NCBI RefSeq assembly: GCF_000425125.1
Contig: NZ_KE384306.1
Location: 211,705 to 275,704, forward strand
Direction of reading: 5' to 3'
DNA length: 64,000 nucleotides
From: Paenibacillus taiwanensis DSM 18679
GTDB taxonomy: Bacteria > Bacillota > Bacilli > Paenibacillales > Paenibacillaceae
In this document: one piece after another, positions 54,792 to 63,818 of the stretch
How the letters are laid out: each line of letters starts with the position of its first letter
How positions within the stretch are numbered: position 1 is the first letter of the stretch
Translations under genes and position numbers: made by a program
The notes under the pieces: model-generated
The model's database searches: none
Seen by the model: only the letters and a program-made list of their open reading frames with translations
What the model was told of the DNA's origin: nothing

Positions 54792-55922
54792 ATGAACCTT
54801 AATGGCTCACAGCAGTTGATTGCCCGCCTGCGGAAACAATTAACACAATTTCCCGATAATCGTATGCCGTTTTCTATCTATATGTCAAGCTGTTTATATG
54901 ATGTGGAGTATGGTTACTATATGAGCCATCGCCCCAAAGTAGGGCGGGACGGTGATTTTTACACAAGTGTATATGTTGGCGATCTTATGGCTCAGATGAT
55001 TGGTCGTTACATCGTTCAACGGGCCGAGGCAAGAGGTTGGCAGCCCGAGCAAGTTCGAATTGTGGAGTGGGGAGCAGGTCCAGGCCGATTAGCTTCACAG
55101 TTGCTACGTGTACTCCATGCAATTGACTTCGCTCCGCTTTCTTATACAATGATTGAAGCGAGTGCTTACCACCGAGAACGGGCCGAACAGACTTTAGCGC
55201 CTCTATTAACGGCACATACCAAAATCGAATGGTGGGACATGTCTGAGTTTCAGCGCTACGCTGCGCAGAGCCCTATTATTTTTATAGCAAATGAATTGCT
55301 TGATGCGTTTCCTATTGAACGTGTTCGAGGGGGGACATCTCACTTGGAACAAGCCTTTGTATGCTGGGGCGACCAGAAGAACAGGTTTGAGTGGACATGG
55401 GGGTCTGCTACCAGTGACGTGAAGCAATGGATGAAGCAGCACCAGATCGACCTACGAAATGAACAGATTTATGAGGCCCATATACAGGCGAGCGATTGGA
55501 TAGGTGAGGTTATACGGTCAATGGTCGATGCTGAGATGCTTTTTGTAGATTATGGTGATATAACGGAAGAATTAATAGCAAGTCACCGGATGAATGGCAG
55601 TTTGATGTGTTACCGTAACCATATCGCAAGCGATGACCCGTTTGCAGCGCCAGGAGAACAAGATTTGACTTCATTTGTCGATTTTGACGTATGTAAGCGT
55701 GCTGTGCTTCATGCTGGAACAGGAGCGTGCACCGTACATCCTTTGATTCATCAGCAGCAATTTCTATTGGAGTATGGGATTATGGATTTACTTCAATCGC
55801 ATACTGATTTGAATCCCTTCAGCGAAGTGGCGAGACAAAATCGAGCGATTCGTCAATTGTTGTTATCGGATCAAATGAGTGAACGATTTAAAGTGATGCA
55901 AATAAGCAAAGGCGCATTATAA
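54792..55922 (+). CDS. SAM-dependent methyltransferase, MidA/NDUFAF7 family
   Basis: 376 residues. RIVEWGAGPGRLASQLL is the SAM-binding motif I, and IFIANELLDAFPIERV is the family's second signature. The N-terminal FSIYMSSCLYDVEYGYYM is also typical. Relatives methylate an arginine in respiratory complex I in mitochondria; the bacterial target is unknown. Only a weak ribosome binding site is seen. It is divergent from the coiled-coil gene. Confidence 0.88.
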   Translation: MNLNGSQQLIARLRKQLTQFPDNRMPFSIYMSSCLYDVEYGYYMSHRPKVGRDGDFYTSVYVGDLMAQMIGRYIVQRAEARGWQPEQVRIVEWGAGPGRLASQLLRVLHAIDFAPLSYTMIEASAYHRERAEQTLAPLLTAHTKIEWWDMSEFQRYAAQSPIIFIANELLDAFPIERVRGGTSHLEQAFVCWGDQKNRFEWTWGSATSDVKQWMKQHQIDLRNEQIYEAHIQASDWIGEVIRSMVDAEMLFVDYGDITEELIASHRMNGSLMCYRNHIASDDPFAAPGEQDLTSFVDFDVCKRAVLHAGTGACTVHPLIHQQQFLLEYGIMDLLQSHTDLNPFSEVARQNRAIRQLLLSDQMSERFKVMQISKGAL

Positions 55923-55952
55923 GCTGAATAAGCTTATGTGTGACGAAATAAA

Positions 55953-55981
55953 ACGACCGGAGCACAAGCTGCCCCGGTCGT
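55953..55981. terminator. Bidirectional terminator
   Basis: ACGACCGG (55953-55960) pairs with CCGGTCGT (55974-55981). On the minus strand the stem is followed by TTTTATTT, so it ends the DUF2626 gene best. Confidence 0.75.
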
Positions 55982-56010
55982 ATTTGTTGGTATGAATAAA
56001 AGTGACAGGA

Positions 56011-56247
56011 TTAAAAAGGCTTGCCCATGACGAATACAGACCAGTATGAAAAACCGGTAAAGCATACGATCATGTACGCCCAAAACGTTAAGATGTATGT
56101 ACGTTCGGACAACTTCAAATAACCAAGCAACACAAAAAATGCCGTTTGCATAAAGAACAGCAAAGCCATTTCGATCATGTCCCCAGCAAATGCCATCAGA
56201 CCGATGACCAATGTCCAGAAACCGAGTACGCGAAACATCCGTGCCAC
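56011..56247 (-). CDS. yqgY: DUF2626 membrane protein (YqgY)
   Basis: 78-residue hydrophobic protein with about three helices starting MARMFRVLGFWTLVIG, the DUF2626/YqgY signature. Function unknown. The start is GTG at 56247 behind GAGGGGGATG on the minus strand, with a well-formed promoter 48 bp upstream. Confidence 0.88.
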   Translation of the reverse strand: MARMFRVLGFWTLVIGLMAFAGDMIEMALLFFMQTAFFVLLGYLKLSERTYILTFWAYMIVCFTGFSYWSVFVMGKPF

Positions 56248-56294
56248 GATTCATCCCCCTCTCATTACAATCGGCCCAACATTTACTAATTGAC

Positions 56295-56323
56295 ATTATA
56301 GCCTTCTTGTAATCTGGTGTAAA
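56295..56323 (-). promoter_or_regulatory. Sigma-A promoter of yqgY
   Basis: On the minus strand TTTACA (56323-56318) and TATAAT (56300-56295) are 17 bp apart, an almost consensus promoter reading towards yqgY. The rest of the 285-bp gap, towards the RsfA-like gene, shows no clear promoter. Confidence 0.78.
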
Positions 56324-56532
56324 CTGTAAATGATGACGAAATGGAGAACATTTTGTGTACGACCTTCTGAATGTGATATTCCGCATGGACAAAGCCTACG
56401 TATGTTTCGTAGAGAAATTGGTTATACATTTTAGTATCCGATAGATTCTATGAACTCTACCATGGGCATAGAGATGAATAAGCGGTGAAATACCGAGAGC
56501 AATAATGATGGATGTCGTTAGGAGGGTATGGC

Positions 56533-57174
56533 ATGACAGCAATAAGACAGGATGCATGGACTGCAGACGATGATTTAATTTTGGCAGAGGTAACGCTTCG
56601 GCATATTCGGGAAGGAAGCACCCAATTAGCGGCCTTTGAAGAAGTAGGAGAAAAAATAGGGCGGACATCGGCTGCGTGCGGGTTCCGGTGGAACAGTTGC
56701 GTTCGTAAAAAATATGAAGCTGCAATCCAACTGGCCAAAGCGCAGCGGCAAAAACGGAATTATTTCAAGAAACAACCAATCGGCGCACAAGTGGCCTCCA
56801 TCGCACTAACAGATCATGAGGAACTGAATATGAAAGCGGATCTATCGGAAGACTCCTTGTCTATCGATATGGTCATTCGCTTCTTACGTCAATGGCGCAA
56901 CAATCATCAGGATGCAACCCGCCAGTTAAAGCAGTTAGAAAAAGAACTACAGGATAAAGACGAAATTATGCTGCGCCTACGTCAAGAAAATGATTATTTG
57001 TCCAAACAGGTAAATGAGGTTCAAACCGATTATCGTACCGTAAATGATGATTATAAGGCGCTTATTCAAATTATGGATCGTGCACGGCGTCTTGCTATTC
57101 TAAGTGATGATGAAGAGGACAACAAGACTAGATTTAGAATGGATGCAAATGGGAATTTAGAAAGAATCGAATAG
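56533..57174 (+). CDS. RsfA/YlbO family Myb-like regulator
   Basis: 213 residues. The N-terminal Myb/SANT-like helix-turn-helix ([20 protein letters not shown], then [20 protein letters not shown]) is the RsfA signature, and a coiled coil (about residues 125-185) follows for dimerisation. RsfA and YlbO are sporulation-phase regulators in Bacillus. The position before panE matches ylbO. ATG at 56533 follows AGGAGGG; the earlier in-frame ATG at 56512 precedes it. Confidence 0.9.
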   Translation: MTAIRQDAWTADDDLILAEVTLRHIREGSTQLAAFEEVGEKIGRTSAACGFRWNSCVRKKYEAAIQLAKAQRQKRNYFKKQPIGAQVASIALTDHEELNMKADLSEDSLSIDMVIRFLRQWRNNHQDATRQLKQLEKELQDKDEIMLRLRQENDYLSKQVNEVQTDYRTVNDDYKALIQIMDRARRLAILSDDEEDNKTRFRMDANGNLERIE

Positions 57175-57183
57175 ACGTTATGA

Positions 57184-57228
57184 AAAGCGAATTACGGAGG
57201 ATTAGTCTTCCTGTAATGCGCTTTTTTT
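57184..57228 (+). terminator. Terminator after the RsfA-like gene
   Basis: AAAGCG-A-ATTAC-GGAGGA (57184-57201) pairs with TCTTCC-T-GTAAT-G-CGCTTT (57206-57224), with mismatches, then seven T residues. Confidence 0.88.
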
Positions 57229-57293
57229 GTATTTTGTGCACAGCTTTGATATAACTAACTTAGCATATAAGCAAGAAAGAAAGGTGCATAAAC

Positions 57294-58256
57294 TTGTTAA
57301 TTGATATTGTTGGTGCAGGGGCGGTTGGTTTGCTATATACGTCTCGCTTCATTCGTGCAGGAATTCACGTACGTTTGTGGACACGAACGGAGAAGCAGGC
57401 AGACATACTTCGAACAGAAGGGCTGGTGGTAACGGAACGAGACGGTAGTGTCACAAAAATACGTCCAATTGAAGCGTACCCGTTTCAGGCTGCCGATCAC
57501 ATCATACAAGACAGTGGCAAGCAAATAGAGGTGTTAGGACTATTTGTAAAGCAGACACATTTGACCAATCCCTTTATAGAGCGGTTAGGTGCACTGCCAA
57601 GAGCGACAGACAGTCTATTTGTCTGCTTTCAAAATGGCATTGGCCATATAGAGCGGTTGGAGTCTGTTATCGCAGGAGAACAACTGGTTAAAGCGGTCAC
57701 AACAGAGGCGGCAACACGCGTTGCCGCTAACCATATTCTACATGCAGGATCAGGTATGACCTGGCTCGGACAAGATGTAAGAAACTGCGAACGACTACAA
57801 AACAATATAAAAGTAGTAAACAACTTGTTGAATCAGGCAGGATTTCAGGCAAATCTGTCGAACAACATCGATAATATGATTTATCATAAACTTCTCATAA
57901 ATGCTGTTATTAATCCGATTACGGCGATACTTCGTGTTCCGAATGGCGAACTGCTATTAACGGAACGACGTATTCGACTTATGCGTGAAGTGTATGAGGA
58001 AGTGACGTCTATTTATCGGGAAGCAGGTATTCCGGTTGCTGATGATGCTTGGGACAATGTTCTGTTGGTCTGCCGCAGCACGGCCCATAACACCTCATCT
58101 ATGCTTGCAGACGTACTGCAAGACCGATCCACGGAGATCGATTCTATTACGGGAGAATTGCTCCGCAAAGCGGATGCTTATGCTTTAAATGTACCTGTAC
58201 AGCGTGCGCTCTATCAATTTATACAAGCTTTGGACCCGATGAACCCTTTACTTTGA
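57294..58256 (+). CDS. panE: 2-dehydropantoate 2-reductase
   Basis: Reduces ketopantoate to pantoate with NADPH in pantothenate/CoA synthesis. The Rossmann motif VGAGAVGLLY is at residues 6-15. YHKLLINAVINPITA contains the catalytic lysine helix, and SSMLADVLQDRSTEIDSITG the conserved Ser/Glu region. Start is TTG at 57294 behind AAAGGTG, which gives the normal N-terminus. 320 residues. The position corresponds to Bacillus ylbQ. Confidence 0.92.
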   Translation: MLIDIVGAGAVGLLYTSRFIRAGIHVRLWTRTEKQADILRTEGLVVTERDGSVTKIRPIEAYPFQAADHIIQDSGKQIEVLGLFVKQTHLTNPFIERLGALPRATDSLFVCFQNGIGHIERLESVIAGEQLVKAVTTEAATRVAANHILHAGSGMTWLGQDVRNCERLQNNIKVVNNLLNQAGFQANLSNNIDNMIYHKLLINAVINPITAILRVPNGELLLTERRIRLMREVYEEVTSIYREAGIPVADDAWDNVLLVCRSTAHNTSSMLADVLQDRSTEIDSITGELLRKADAYALNVPVQRALYQFIQALDPMNPLL

Positions 58257-58303
58257 AAGTGAGTTTCATACCCCCTTAAAGAAAGGAGCGGGCCTTAACC
58301 AAC

Positions 58304-58690
58304 ATGATAAGCCTTATAGCTAACTCTTTTGGTCTACTGGCAGTTTTACCGTTTTTTCCATTTGCAGCAGTCTTTTTCTTATCGTCCCTCTGGATAGAGG
58401 ATAGGAAGAAGCGCCTTATGCTGGCAATGGATGTCACAACGTTATTTCTAATCGCTTCTGTCTCCGGCTTGTTTAATGTGTTGTTTCATTCTTCTTTTGG
58501 TTTGTATGGACTTATTATGTTTCTTCTTTTGGCTGCTGGCTTGCTTGGCAATATGAAGCACCGCAAGCATGGCAAGGTTAATATTAGGCGATTAATTAGA
58601 ACGATTTGGCGGTTATCCTTTTTTTTATTGAGTGTTGTGTACGTGCTGTTGTTGCTCATTGGTATTATTGTGTATTGGACGCATGTCTAA
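58304..58690 (+). CDS. DUF3397 membrane protein
   Basis: 128 residues, with three to four helices (LLAVLPFFPFAAVFFLSSLW, GLYGLIMFLLLAAGLLG, FFLLSVVYVLLLLIGIIVYW) separated by basic loops (KHRKHGKVNIRR). DUF3397 proteins are often encoded between panE and bshC in Bacillales. Function unknown. AAAGGAGCGGG precedes the ATG. Confidence 0.85.
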   Translation: MISLIANSFGLLAVLPFFPFAAVFFLSSLWIEDRKKRLMLAMDVTTLFLIASVSGLFNVLFHSSFGLYGLIMFLLLAAGLLGNMKHRKHGKVNIRRLIRTIWRLSFFLLSVVYVLLLLIGIIVYWTHV

Positions 58691-58759
58691 GACATCGTAC
58701 TCAGCAATATGAGGGGCATTTGGTATGGGTAATAGACTAAATTTGAACAGTCGTCCACT

Positions 58760-58789
58760 TTGACGGACAGGAATGTATTTGTGTACAAT
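58760..58789 (+). promoter_or_regulatory. Sigma-A promoter of bshC
   Basis: TTGACG (58760-58765) and TACAAT (58784-58789) are 18 bp apart, 28 bp before the bshC ATG. Confidence 0.65.
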
Positions 58790-58816
58790 CAAGTCAAAAG
58801 AGGGAGGCGGCTTCAC

Positions 58817-60448
58817 ATGATGTCTTGGCCTACAATGCCAATTCCAATGCAACAAGATTTATCCCGACATTACATAGAACGTAATGGTGAGATCATACAT
58901 AAACTGTACGAGTATCATCCTGATGAAGATTGGGACAAACGTGTGAAATGGATTGATGAATCACATGCTCTGCGTGCAGACAGATCCGAGTTGGTTGACG
59001 TTATAGAGAGTTATCAAAAGCGGGTGAATCCCGCGCCGGAAGCTATGCATTCGCTTTCTCGGCTTAAAGATGAAGCAGCACTAGTAATCGTAGGCGGACA
59101 GCAAGGTGGTCTGTTTATGGGACCACTGCTTATGATATACAAGGCTATTTCCATCATCCGTATGTCACAGGAGGCCGAGCAGCGTCTTGGGCGCCCTGTA
59201 GTGCCTGTATTTTGGCTGGCTGGAGAAGATCACGACTATGATGAGGTAAATCATACGTATGTGTTGACAACTGAACCGGCTATTCAACGAATTAGAATGG
59301 ATAAAGAGACAGATAAGCGCACGCCAGTCAGTCAGCTGCACCTGTCTGAAGAGGCGTGGCAGGCCGTCTTGCACGAGCTTGAGACGTCGCTGCCGCAAAG
59401 TGAATTTAAGCCGATTATGATGGATCGCCTGCAACATATTTGCAGTGCTGGTCGCTCTCTGACGGAAGCGTGCGCTCTTTTGCTTGGGCATCTGTTCGGC
59501 CGTTACGGTCTGGTGCTGCTTGATTCGGCTGATCCATCGCTTCGCAGGCTGGAACAGCCGATGTTCGAACAGCTTATTCTGAAGCAAGCCGAACTGCATG
59601 ACGCAGTGGAGCGTAGTGAGCGTGCTATAACGGAAAGCGGCTATACGCTGCAGGCAGTGCACGCAGCTAACAGCGCTAATCTGTTCTTGATTGAGGATGG
59701 CGAACGGTTGCTGCTGTTGAGAGACAAAGAGGTGTACACAGATCGTCAAGGTCGTGTCAGTCTTACGCAGACTGAACTGTTGCAGCGACTAGAGGCACAT
59801 CCAGAGCAGTTCAGCAATAACGTGCTGACGCGCCCGTTGATGCAAGATTATTTGTTCCCCGTATTAGGGACGGTACTTGGTCCAGGCGAGATTTCTTACT
59901 GGGCACAGACGAAGCATTCCTTTCATGTGTGTGGCATGAAGATGCCTATTCTATGGCCTCGCATGGGCTTCACGTGCGTAGAAGGGACTCTCCAGAAGCT
60001 GTTGCAGAAGTATGAGCTTGAGGCAGCAGATATTTGTTTCCGGTATGAGGAGAAGCGTGATGCCTGGTTAGCTCTTCAAGACCAAATCCATTTGGATGAG
60101 CGATTTGGCGCCTTAAAAGAAAATGTAGATTCCCAATATAAAGAACTGCTCCATGTGATTACAGGAGCACTGCCCTCGCTAGGCAAGCTGGGGCAGACAA
60201 ATCACCTTAAAGTGCTAGAACAGATTGACTTTCTTCATCAGCGTGCGCAAGATGCCCTGTCCAAGCAACACGAAACGGGATTGCGCCAGTGGGAACGTTT
60301 GAAGCTGGCTATTTGGCCGCTGGATCGTCCGCAGGAGCGTGTGCTGAATCCGCTCGTATATGAGTGTCGCTACGGGCAGGATTGGTTTGCACCGATTATG
60401 GAAGCACCGGTTGTATGGAATGGGGAACACCGCTTAGTGTCATTATAA
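58817..60448 (+). CDS. bshC: Bacillithiol biosynthesis cysteine-adding enzyme
   Basis: Adds cysteine to glucosaminyl-malate to complete bacillithiol, the low-molecular-weight thiol of Bacilli. The nucleotide-type fold shows VIVGGQQGGLFMGPLLMIYK, FWLAGEDHDYDEVNH and the late YWAQTKHSFHVCGMKMPI. A C-terminal coiled coil follows. ATG at 58817 (or 58820) follows GGGAGG; the in-frame codon at 58760 is inside the promoter. The product is 543 residues, a normal size. Confidence 0.95.
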   Translation: MMSWPTMPIPMQQDLSRHYIERNGEIIHKLYEYHPDEDWDKRVKWIDESHALRADRSELVDVIESYQKRVNPAPEAMHSLSRLKDEAALVIVGGQQGGLFMGPLLMIYKAISIIRMSQEAEQRLGRPVVPVFWLAGEDHDYDEVNHTYVLTTEPAIQRIRMDKETDKRTPVSQLHLSEEAWQAVLHELETSLPQSEFKPIMMDRLQHICSAGRSLTEACALLLGHLFGRYGLVLLDSADPSLRRLEQPMFEQLILKQAELHDAVERSERAITESGYTLQAVHAANSANLFLIEDGERLLLLRDKEVYTDRQGRVSLTQTELLQRLEAHPEQFSNNVLTRPLMQDYLFPVLGTVLGPGEISYWAQTKHSFHVCGMKMPILWPRMGFTCVEGTLQKLLQKYELEAADICFRYEEKRDAWLALQDQIHLDERFGALKENVDSQYKELLHVITGALPSLGKLGQTNHLKVLEQIDFLHQRAQDALSKQHETGLRQWERLKLAIWPLDRPQERVLNPLVYECRYGQDWFAPIMEAPVVWNGEHRLVSL

Positions 60449-60526
60449 TCATTCTGGTTATATGTGCAGGGTGGGCAGCATACCAATGATTGACGCTAGC
60501 ATAGAATATATGTGGAGGGATTGTAG

Positions 60527-61795
60527 ATGTCGACAAAGGCTTTGCAAGACAGCATTATTCGTGATATCGGCCTAGCGCCGGAAGGGCACTTGAAGATTGA
60601 TTGGGTAAGAGCACATATGCCAGTATTAAACCGTATTCGCGAGCAGTTTGAAGCGGAACAGCCTTTTAAAGGGCTAAAGGTAACTATATCACTTCACCTC
60701 GAAGCAAAGACTGCATACTTAGCGAAGGTTGTTCAGGCAGGTGGTGCGGAAGTGACTATTACAGGAAGTAATCCACTGTCTACCCAAGATGACGTCTGCG
60801 CAGCTCTTGTCGAAGATGGCATTAAAGTGTACGCCAAATACAATCCTGACCCTGAAGAGTATAAGCAACTCTTGATCAAGGCGTTGGAGACAAAGCCAGA
60901 TTTGATTATTGATGATGGCGGCGATCTCATTTCCATTTTACATTCTGAGCGTCCTGATCTGCGTGCGCAGGTGCGTGGCGGAGCGGAAGAGACTACAACA
61001 GGTATTTTACGACTGAAAGCGATGGAAAAGGAAAACAAGCTGGAGTTCCCTATGGTGGCCGTTAATGACGCCTTTTGCAAATATTTGTTTGATAACCGTT
61101 ATGGGACGGGGCAATCCGTATGGGATGGCATCAATCGGACAACTAATCTTGTCGTAGCGGGCAAGACGGTCGTAGTAGTTGGATACGGCTGGTGCGGCAA
61201 AGGGGTTGCGATGCGTGCCAAAGGATTGGGGGCTAACGTCGTAGTAACGGAAATAGATGCGATTAAAGGCGTAGAAGCTTACATGGACGGATTTACAGTG
61301 CTGCCGATGAGTGAAGCAGCTAAAGTCGGTGATTTCTTCGTAACGGTGACTGGTAATAAGGACGTTATTCGTGGAGAACACTTTGATGTCATGAAGGATG
61401 GAGCTATTCTGTCTAATGCGGGCCACTTTGACGTTGAAGTAAACAAGCCAGAACTGGAATCACGTTCAAGCAGTGTGCGTACGGTTCGTCGCAATATTGA
61501 AGAATATCGTCTTGTTGATGGACGCAGTATTTACGTATTAGCGGAAGGTCGATTAGTGAACCTTGCTGCGGGTGACGGCCATCCGGCGGAAATTATGGAT
61601 ATGACGTTTGCGCTGCAAGCGATGTCGCTTAAATATGTGAATGAGCAGTATGAGCAATTAGGCAAACATGTAATTGCCGTTCCTTATGAGTTGGATGAGC
61701 AGGTTGCGCGCGTGAAGCTTGAGTCGCTTGGCATTCATATTGATGAATTAAGCGACGAGCAGAAATCCTATTTGGATAGTTGGCAAGAGCATTAA
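60527..61795 (+). CDS. ahcY: Adenosylhomocysteinase
   Basis: Hydrolyses S-adenosylhomocysteine to homocysteine and adenosine with bound NAD. SLHLEAKTAYL, DDGGDL, VNDAFCKYLFDNRYGTGQS and the NAD loop VVGYGWCGKG (from about residue 218) are all present, then NAGHFDVE. At 422 residues it is of the shorter bacterial kind, and the C-terminus lacks the PDHYRY ending of longer enzymes. Many Bacillota use the two-step Pfs/LuxS route instead, so its presence bears on methyl-cycle physiology. TGGAGGG precedes the ATG. Confidence 0.95.
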   Translation: MSTKALQDSIIRDIGLAPEGHLKIDWVRAHMPVLNRIREQFEAEQPFKGLKVTISLHLEAKTAYLAKVVQAGGAEVTITGSNPLSTQDDVCAALVEDGIKVYAKYNPDPEEYKQLLIKALETKPDLIIDDGGDLISILHSERPDLRAQVRGGAEETTTGILRLKAMEKENKLEFPMVAVNDAFCKYLFDNRYGTGQSVWDGINRTTNLVVAGKTVVVVGYGWCGKGVAMRAKGLGANVVVTEIDAIKGVEAYMDGFTVLPMSEAAKVGDFFVTVTGNKDVIRGEHFDVMKDGAILSNAGHFDVEVNKPELESRSSSVRTVRRNIEEYRLVDGRSIYVLAEGRLVNLAAGDGHPAEIMDMTFALQAMSLKYVNEQYEQLGKHVIAVPYELDEQVARVKLESLGIHIDELSDEQKSYLDSWQEH

Positions 61796-61819
61796 TAACA
61801 GTATCATTCAAATATTTTA

Positions 61820-61849
61820 CAAGCATCGGGTGCAACAATCCGATGCTTG
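61820..61849 (+). terminator. Terminator-like hairpin after ahcY
   Basis: CAAGCATCGG (61820-61829) pairs perfectly with CCGATGCTTG (61840-61849). The T tail (TTTGCGTTT) is weak. Confidence 0.65.
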
Positions 61850-61974
61850 TTTGCGTTTGGATATTAATACCAAGTGGGAATGCACATTTTGATGTACAGG
61901 ATCTGAGGAGATGTGCAGTTCAACTACTCTACACAACAGACTTCATAAATAGATAAAGAAGGGGGCGAAGTAAC

Positions 61975-63120
61975 ATGGAAACTAAAAACTTGACTGAAAG
62001 AAACAGCAAGCAAGAAAGATTTATTTTGAGCAGGCTAGGAGGTATGCACAGACATTCTCTTGTATGGATGAGTATATGTTTATGGTTTGCACTAGCTTTA
62101 CTAGCTGCAGGTTGTTCTAGCTCTGAAGGCAATGAGCTGGCCCGCCTGCAATCCACGGCTGATTCCTCGGCTGATTCCTCGGCCGCAAACAGTGAAGTCA
62201 GTAGTGCAGAACAGGAGACCGATTCTAAATCAATCGAAGCTAAAGGGAGTTCCGCAGGAAAAGGGCTGTCAGAGGCACAAGCACAAACAGAACGTAAGCT
62301 AATTTATAAGGCAAACCTTACGATGGAAGTGGAGAGTTATGATAAAGCAAAGCAACAAATAAACAATATTATTCACTTGGCTCGAGGATACATTTTATCA
62401 TTCGAAGATCAATATTCGGAATATGAACGAGCAGGTGTATATGTTATGAAAGTGCCTGCTGATGGGTTCCAATCTCTTCTTGAGCACATAAACAAGCTGC
62501 CTAATTTGCGGTTTCAGCGCAGCTATTCTGCAACCGACGTCACAGAAGAATATGTAGATTTGAGTGCGCGATTGAAAGCTCGACGTGTAGTTGAATCACG
62601 ATTGTTGGGGTATATGGAGAAGGCGGTCACTTCTAGCGATCTGTTGAAATTTTCAAATGAGCTGGACAAAGTTCAAGAGGAGATTGAAAGAATAGTGGGT
62701 CGTATGCGATATTTAAACAACAATGTATCTATGTCTACAATTGAACTCCGCCTATACGAGACAATCAAGATAGATCATACGAAGGCGGCGCTAACGGCTC
62801 CGTTTGGAGAGCGTATTGGCAGTACACTCTCAAGCAGCATTTACGCGCTTACCGAGTTGTGTAAGAACATTGTATTGTTTATCGTTGCGGTATTACCGTT
62901 CTTGATTGTTATTATTTTGCTTCTCCTTCCGGTCTGGTGGGTGGTCCGCATCAAGCGCAGCAGAAGTGAGAGCAGCCATAATCTATATGCCGAGCGTAAC
63001 CGACGATTAGCTGAACAAACAATTAAAACAGACGATAAACAGGATCAGCCTTTGAAGCAGGAAGCCGGCTCCACATCGGATTGCAGCAACGATAACCAGC
63101 TTCTCGATGACAACAAGTAA
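61975..63120 (+). CDS. DUF4349 lipoprotein
   Basis: 381 residues. A lipobox LLAAGC (C47) is preceded by a 24-residue N-terminal extension. A Ser/Ala/Asp-rich spacer follows, then the DUF4349 domain (RKLIYKANLTMEVESYDKA, RFQRSYSATDVTEEYVDLSARL, IERIVGRMRYL) and a C-terminal membrane helix (about 305-330) with a basic KRSR. Such proteins are envelope proteins of unknown role. AAGAAGGGGG precedes the ATG. Confidence 0.85.
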   Translation: METKNLTERNSKQERFILSRLGGMHRHSLVWMSICLWFALALLAAGCSSSEGNELARLQSTADSSADSSAANSEVSSAEQETDSKSIEAKGSSAGKGLSEAQAQTERKLIYKANLTMEVESYDKAKQQINNIIHLARGYILSFEDQYSEYERAGVYVMKVPADGFQSLLEHINKLPNLRFQRSYSATDVTEEYVDLSARLKARRVVESRLLGYMEKAVTSSDLLKFSNELDKVQEEIERIVGRMRYLNNNVSMSTIELRLYETIKIDHTKAALTAPFGERIGSTLSSSIYALTELCKNIVLFIVAVLPFLIVIILLLLPVWWVVRIKRSRSESSHNLYAERNRRLAEQTIKTDDKQDQPLKQEAGSTSDCSNDNQLLDDNK

Positions 63121-63166
63121 AGTGGATTTTGGAATGATGGAATTATAACCAAATATCGGATATATA

Positions 63167-63195
63167 AAAATCCTGCCCTCCAAGCAGGATTTTTT
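63167..63195 (+). terminator. Rho-independent terminator
   Basis: AAAATCCTGC (63167-63176) pairs with GCAGGATTTT (63184-63193), then more T residues. It separates the lipoprotein gene from the mraZ operon. Confidence 0.9.
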
Positions 63196-63222
63196 GCTTG
63201 TATGGCGAATAAGTTAACCGTT

Positions 63223-63269
63223 GTGGTGAAAAGTGGTGAGTTGTGGTGGGAATAGGGAGGGGAGTGGTG
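63223..63269 (+). promoter_or_regulatory. MraZ operator repeats
   Basis: GTGGTG occurs at 63223, 63233 and 63243, exactly 10 bp apart, and again at 63264, close before the mraZ start. MraZ is known to bind GTGGG/GTGG-type direct repeats of about 10-bp period and to repress its own division operon. The repeats are seen directly; binding is inferred. The promoter hexamers are not clear. Confidence 0.75.
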
Positions 63270-63273
63270 GCGT

Positions 63274-63705
63274 ATGTTCATGGGTGAATATCAACACAGC
63301 ATCGATGACAAAGGCCGTCTGATCATCCCTGCCAAGCTTCGCGACAATCTCGGCACGACTTTTATTATTACAAGAGGATTAGACCAATGCTTATTTGTAT
63401 ATCCCCTGGATCAGTGGAGCTTGCTGGAGCAGAAACTGCAGGCGCTGCCTCTTATGAAGGCGGATGCGCGTGCGTTCTCGCGGTTTTTCTTCTCAGGCGC
63501 CTCTGAATGCGAGTGGGATAAGCAAGGCCGGATTAACATTCCGAACCATCTGCGAGAGTATGCCAAGCTTGAGAAAGAATGTATGGTTATAGGGGTACAG
63601 AACCGTGTGGAAGTGTGGAGCAAAGGTGCTTGGGAACACTATTTTAATGCTTCTGCGTCAACCTTTAATGAGATCGCGGAGACATTGGTGGATTTTAATT
63701 TTTAA
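63274..63705 (+). CDS. mraZ: Transcriptional regulator MraZ
   Basis: 143-residue AbrB-like double-repeat protein. Each half has the motif [13 protein letters not shown] or [14 protein letters not shown]. It forms rings and regulates the dcw cluster for division and wall synthesis. It is preceded by direct repeats it likely binds and followed by rsmH, the standard cluster start. Confidence 0.96.
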   Translation: MFMGEYQHSIDDKGRLIIPAKLRDNLGTTFIITRGLDQCLFVYPLDQWSLLEQKLQALPLMKADARAFSRFFFSGASECEWDKQGRINIPNHLREYAKLEKECMVIGVQNRVEVWSKGAWEHYFNASASTFNEIAETLVDFNF

Positions 63706-63818
63706 TGCAGCAGCTTTCAGCAGACATATACGCGGTATAAGGTACGTTGATTGAGGTCTATAAAACAGCAAATATTGGCATACAACTAAGAGGGAATCGG
63801 AATGCAGGAGGAATGGAA

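Noticed and set aside
63223-63269. CRISPR or satellite repeat
   Set aside because: The units are 6 bp with 10-bp phasing and no unique spacers of CRISPR size. Position before mraZ explains them as an operator.
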